A stretch of 14,995 nt of DNA from Bacteroidaceae bacterium (GTDB lineage Bacteria; Bacteroidota; Bacteroidia; Bacteroidales; Bacteroidaceae). The DNA is taken from positions 1-14,995 of the forward strand of contig CAAGLF010000066.1 in the NCBI GenBank assembly GCA_900770705.1. Direction: 5' to 3'. Under the pieces are notes generated by a model. The model ran no database searches, was not told where the DNA came from, and saw only the letters and a program-made list of their open reading frames with translations. The translations under genes and the position numbers were made by a program. This document shows positions 12,660-14,995 of this stretch, piece after piece. Positions within the stretch are counted from its first letter, which is position 1. Each line of letters begins with the position of its first letter.

Positions 12660-14882
12660 ATGATCTGGAAGCGACTTACCCTTATCTTGCTCTGCCTGCT
12701 CCTGCTCCTGCTGGCCTCCGGCTCCGTAGTCGGGGCGATGTGGGGCGAAGAGACAGCCCGGAAGTTCTGCTACACGTCGCCGTGGACACTCCTGCTGTGG
12801 AGTCTGCTGGCCCTTGCGGGCTGTGCGTGGCTCACGCTGCAGCGCAGGCATTGCCGGCCGGCGGCCCTCGCCTTCCACATCGGCCTGCTTGTGGTCCTGG
12901 CCGGGGCAGCCGTCACGCATTGCTGCGGCATACAGGGCACGCTGACCCTGCAACGCGGTGCAGGAGCGGCAACGCGATTTCGCCTGGCCGACGGCAGCGA
13001 ACGCGCCCTGCCTTTCGCCGTGACGCTGGCCGACTGCCGGACGCTTTACTACGCCGGCACTTCCACGCCCTGCGACTTCGAGAGCCGTATCGACATCATC
13101 GACCCGGATGGAGGCCACAGAGAAGGACGTATCTCAATGAACCACATTTTCACCCACCGTCACTGGCGCTTCTACCAGACCGGAATGTCGGCCGACAGCA
13201 GCACCTTGACGCTCTCCCACGACCCTTGGGGTATCGGCCTGACCTACGCGGGCTATCTTGCACTGCTGTTTGCAGCCCTTTGGCTCTGCTGCGACCGCCG
13301 GAGCCGGCTCAGAGTGGCGCTTCGGAGCCCGCTGCTCCGCCGGGCGGCCTGTATGGCACTCCTGCTGGGCGCCACACTGTCTGCCCAGGGGGCCGAACGT
13401 CCGCTTCCGCGCACGCTGCAACGCGGGCTGGCCAAGGAATTCGGACGTATATGCGTCGAATACAACGGCAGGATATGTCCCGTGCAGACCTTGGCACGCG
13501 ACTTTTGCACGCAGGTCCACGGAAAGAACTCCTATCGCGGCCTGACGGCAGAGCAGGTGCTCACGGGCTGGATATTCTACTACGAAGACTGGCGCTCCGA
13601 ACCCATCATCCTCGTCGATGACGACGATTGCCGCGAGCGGCTCGGCATAAAAGGGAAGTATGCGGCCCTGACCGACTTCTACAGCCGCGACGGCTATCTG
13701 CTCGACGATGCTATGGCCGACGACAGTCCACGCCGGCTGCGCAATATCGACGCCCGAGTGCAGTTGGTCAGCCTGATTTGTACCGGACGGCTCCTCCGTG
13801 TCTTTCCGCTCCGCGGCAGTAGTTCGGAAAGCCTTGGCTGGTATTCCTGGGTCGACACAAAGCCGGCCGAAGCCGGACTTCAGGAATGGCATTTCGCCAC
13901 AACGGTGATGAACGACGTGGCAGAGATGGTACACACGGGGCACAATGTGGCCGCGGCAGGGACATTGCAGGAAATCCGGCGTTTCCAGCAACGCATAGCA
14001 GGCACCGACGCCCTCCCCTCGCCCCTGCGCATAGAAGCCGAGCGGCTCTACAACGCCTCACGCGACATCCGCTTCGTCCTGTTTCTATGGCTCACACTCG
14101 GCCTGTGGGGCTTCTTTGTCGTTTGCCGCTCTTTCGCCGTCGGGCAGCCATTGCAGCGCGGCGTGGTGCGCTGTCTGCAGGCCGGCGCGGCACTGCTCTG
14201 CCTCTACACAGGCCTCACGCTGGCGCTACGCGGCTACGTGGGCGGCTACTGTCCGCTGTCCGACGGATTTGAGACGATGTATTTTCTCGCCTTTGCCGCC
14301 GGAGCCACGGCCCTTGGCCTCAGCCGGAAGATGACGGCGCTGCTGCCGCCGGCTCTCCTGGCAGGAGGCGCCGCTCTGGGCGTAGCCGGTATGAGTGAGG
14401 CCCAGACAGGGGTCACGCTCTTGCAGCCCGTACTTGCTTCTCCGCTGCTAAGCGTGCATGTCGTCGTCGTAATGCTGGCTTATGCCCTGTTTTTCTTCAC
14501 GATGTGGCTCGGCGTGGCGGCTCTCGCCCTGAAAGGATTCGGAAACAGGGCTTCCGGCGACACCGAAGCCGTGATGCTACGGTTGCAGGCCCTCAGCAGG
14601 GCACTGCTTTACCCCGCCGTGCTGCTGCTGACGGCCGGAATTTTCATCGGAGCCGTCTGGGCCAATCTTTCCTGGGGCAGATACTGGGGCTGGGACCCGA
14701 AAGAAGTATGGGCCTTGGTCACACTGTTCGTTTACGCCGCCCCGCTCCACACTACCTCGCTTCCGCGCCTGCAGCAGCCCATTGTATTCCACACTTACTG
14801 CACCGTGGCTTTTCTGACCATCCTCGTGACGTATTTCGGCGTCAACCATTTGCTGGGCGGCCTGCACAGTTACGCCTCCTGA
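12660..14882 (+). CDS. ccsBA: CcsBA-type cytochrome c synthase (ResB and CcsA domains in one protein)
   Basis: This 740-residue membrane protein exports haem and attaches it to apocytochrome c outside the membrane (System II). The N-terminal ResB-like part has membrane segments at about 5-26, 41-60 and 69-86 with His73 (AFHIGLLVVL). It ends in the motif HRHWRFYQTGMSADS, then LTLSHDPWGIGLTYAGY (167-199). A large extracytoplasmic region (about 245-465) has FGRICVEYNGRICPVQTLARDF. The CcsA part (about 470-740) has PLSDGFETMYF, LLSVHVVVVMLAY (H600), the haem-handling WWD segment WANLSWGRYWGWDPKEVWALV (667-687), H697 and the terminal FGVNHLLGGLHSYA (H736). All four haem-ligand histidines are thus present. 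ATG 12660 is preferred; ATG 12636 or TTG 12525 are in frame. No cytochrome gene is adjacent within the window. Confidence 0.9.
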   Translation: MIWKRLTLILLCLLLLLLASGSVVGAMWGEETARKFCYTSPWTLLLWSLLALAGCAWLTLQRRHCRPAALAFHIGLLVVLAGAAVTHCCGIQGTLTLQRGAGAATRFRLADGSERALPFAVTLADCRTLYYAGTSTPCDFESRIDIIDPDGGHREGRISMNHIFTHRHWRFYQTGMSADSSTLTLSHDPWGIGLTYAGYLALLFAALWLCCDRRSRLRVALRSPLLRRAACMALLLGATLSAQGAERPLPRTLQRGLAKEFGRICVEYNGRICPVQTLARDFCTQVHGKNSYRGLTAEQVLTGWIFYYEDWRSEPIILVDDDDCRERLGIKGKYAALTDFYSRDGYLLDDAMADDSPRRLRNIDARVQLVSLICTGRLLRVFPLRGSSSESLGWYSWVDTKPAEAGLQEWHFATTVMNDVAEMVHTGHNVAAAGTLQEIRRFQQRIAGTDALPSPLRIEAERLYNASRDIRFVLFLWLTLGLWGFFVVCRSFAVGQPLQRGVVRCLQAGAALLCLYTGLTLALRGYVGGYCPLSDGFETMYFLAFAAGATALGLSRKMTALLPPALLAGGAALGVAGMSEAQTGVTLLQPVLASPLLSVHVVVVMLAYALFFFTMWLGVAALALKGFGNRASGDTEAVMLRLQALSRALLYPAVLLLTAGIFIGAVWANLSWGRYWGWDPKEVWALVTLFVYAAPLHTTSLPRLQQPIVFHTYCTVAFLTILVTYFGVNHLLGGLHSYAS

Positions 14883-14972
14883 GGCTAACATACAGGCGGA
14901 TACGGGCCGGAAAAGTCCTTCTACGAAGGCCGCTGTCCCAGCGGGGCGGCCGTAAGAACCACGCTTCAACTT

Positions 14973-14995
14973 CCTCGGCGAAACTTCTGCGGCGA
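14973..14995 (+). repeat. Copy E of the palindromic repeat family, cut by the window end
   Basis: CCTCGGCGAAACTTCTGCGGCGA runs to the last base. Its final 18 bases (14978-14995) are identical to 5992-6009, the start of copy A. It begins 91 bp after the ccsBA stop. A small stem CCGCT/AGCGG (14930-14934 with 14940-14944) lies between, without a T run. The rest of the element lies outside the window. Confidence 0.75.

Noticed and set aside
5992..14995. The repeats as a CRISPR array or insertion sequence
   Set aside because: Copies are kilobases apart, irregularly spaced, palindromic, and have no cas genes or spacers; no transposase frame is present between or within copies.

Overview
The window is a gene-dense stretch of roughly 60% GC chromosome, probably from a member of the Bacteroidales. 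The evidence is indirect but consistent. The menB product is close to what I remember of Bacteroides MenB. There is a lipidated TamA-like outer membrane protein (TamL type). There is a one-piece ResB/CcsA cytochrome c assembly protein. There are no Shine-Dalgarno sequences, and the divergent and upstream regions carry TAnnTTTG boxes, the -7 element of Bacteroidetes promoters. The genus cannot be named from the sequence alone.

Layout. Positions 1-5918 (+) form a tight menaquinone cluster: the 3' end of menF (isochorismate synthase), menD, menB, a single gene fusing menC to menE, and a PAQR/hemolysin III membrane protein overlapping menCE by 11 bp. Together these cover chorismate to isochorismate, SEPHCHC, o-succinylbenzoate, OSB-CoA and DHNA-CoA. 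No menH, DHNA-CoA thioesterase, menA or menG is present. Positions 6077-8236 (-) hold a TrmH-type RNA methyltransferase followed by a divergent membrane GT2 glycosyltransferase, convergent with the men cluster. From 8384 (+) come tamL, an RluA-family pseudouridine synthase overlapping an O6-alkylguanine-DNA alkyltransferase (ATGA overlap), and the 740-residue CcsBA-type haem export and cytochrome c synthase. Menaquinone synthesis and c-type cytochrome assembly both fit a quinone-dependent anaerobic electron transport chain.

The most interesting signal is not a gene. An AT-centred palindromic repeat family, with modules GGCGAAACTTCTGCGGCGAAA and CCGAGGTA, occurs five times: a perfect 30-bp-arm hairpin between convergent genes (5992-6060), a tandem or degenerate copy after tamL (10717-10800), a 25-bp-arm hairpin after ogt (12439-12504), a copy running off the window end (14973-14995), and a copy of exactly 28 codons in frame inside the TrmH-type gene (7877-7960). 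Four copies follow stop codons and could act as terminators. The fifth has become part of a protein, reminiscent of Rickettsia palindromic elements. No transposase is visible in the window.

No tRNA, rRNA, CRISPR array or insertion sequence was seen, and no gene-free stretch exceeds 300 bp (the longest is 10670-10961, 292 bp).
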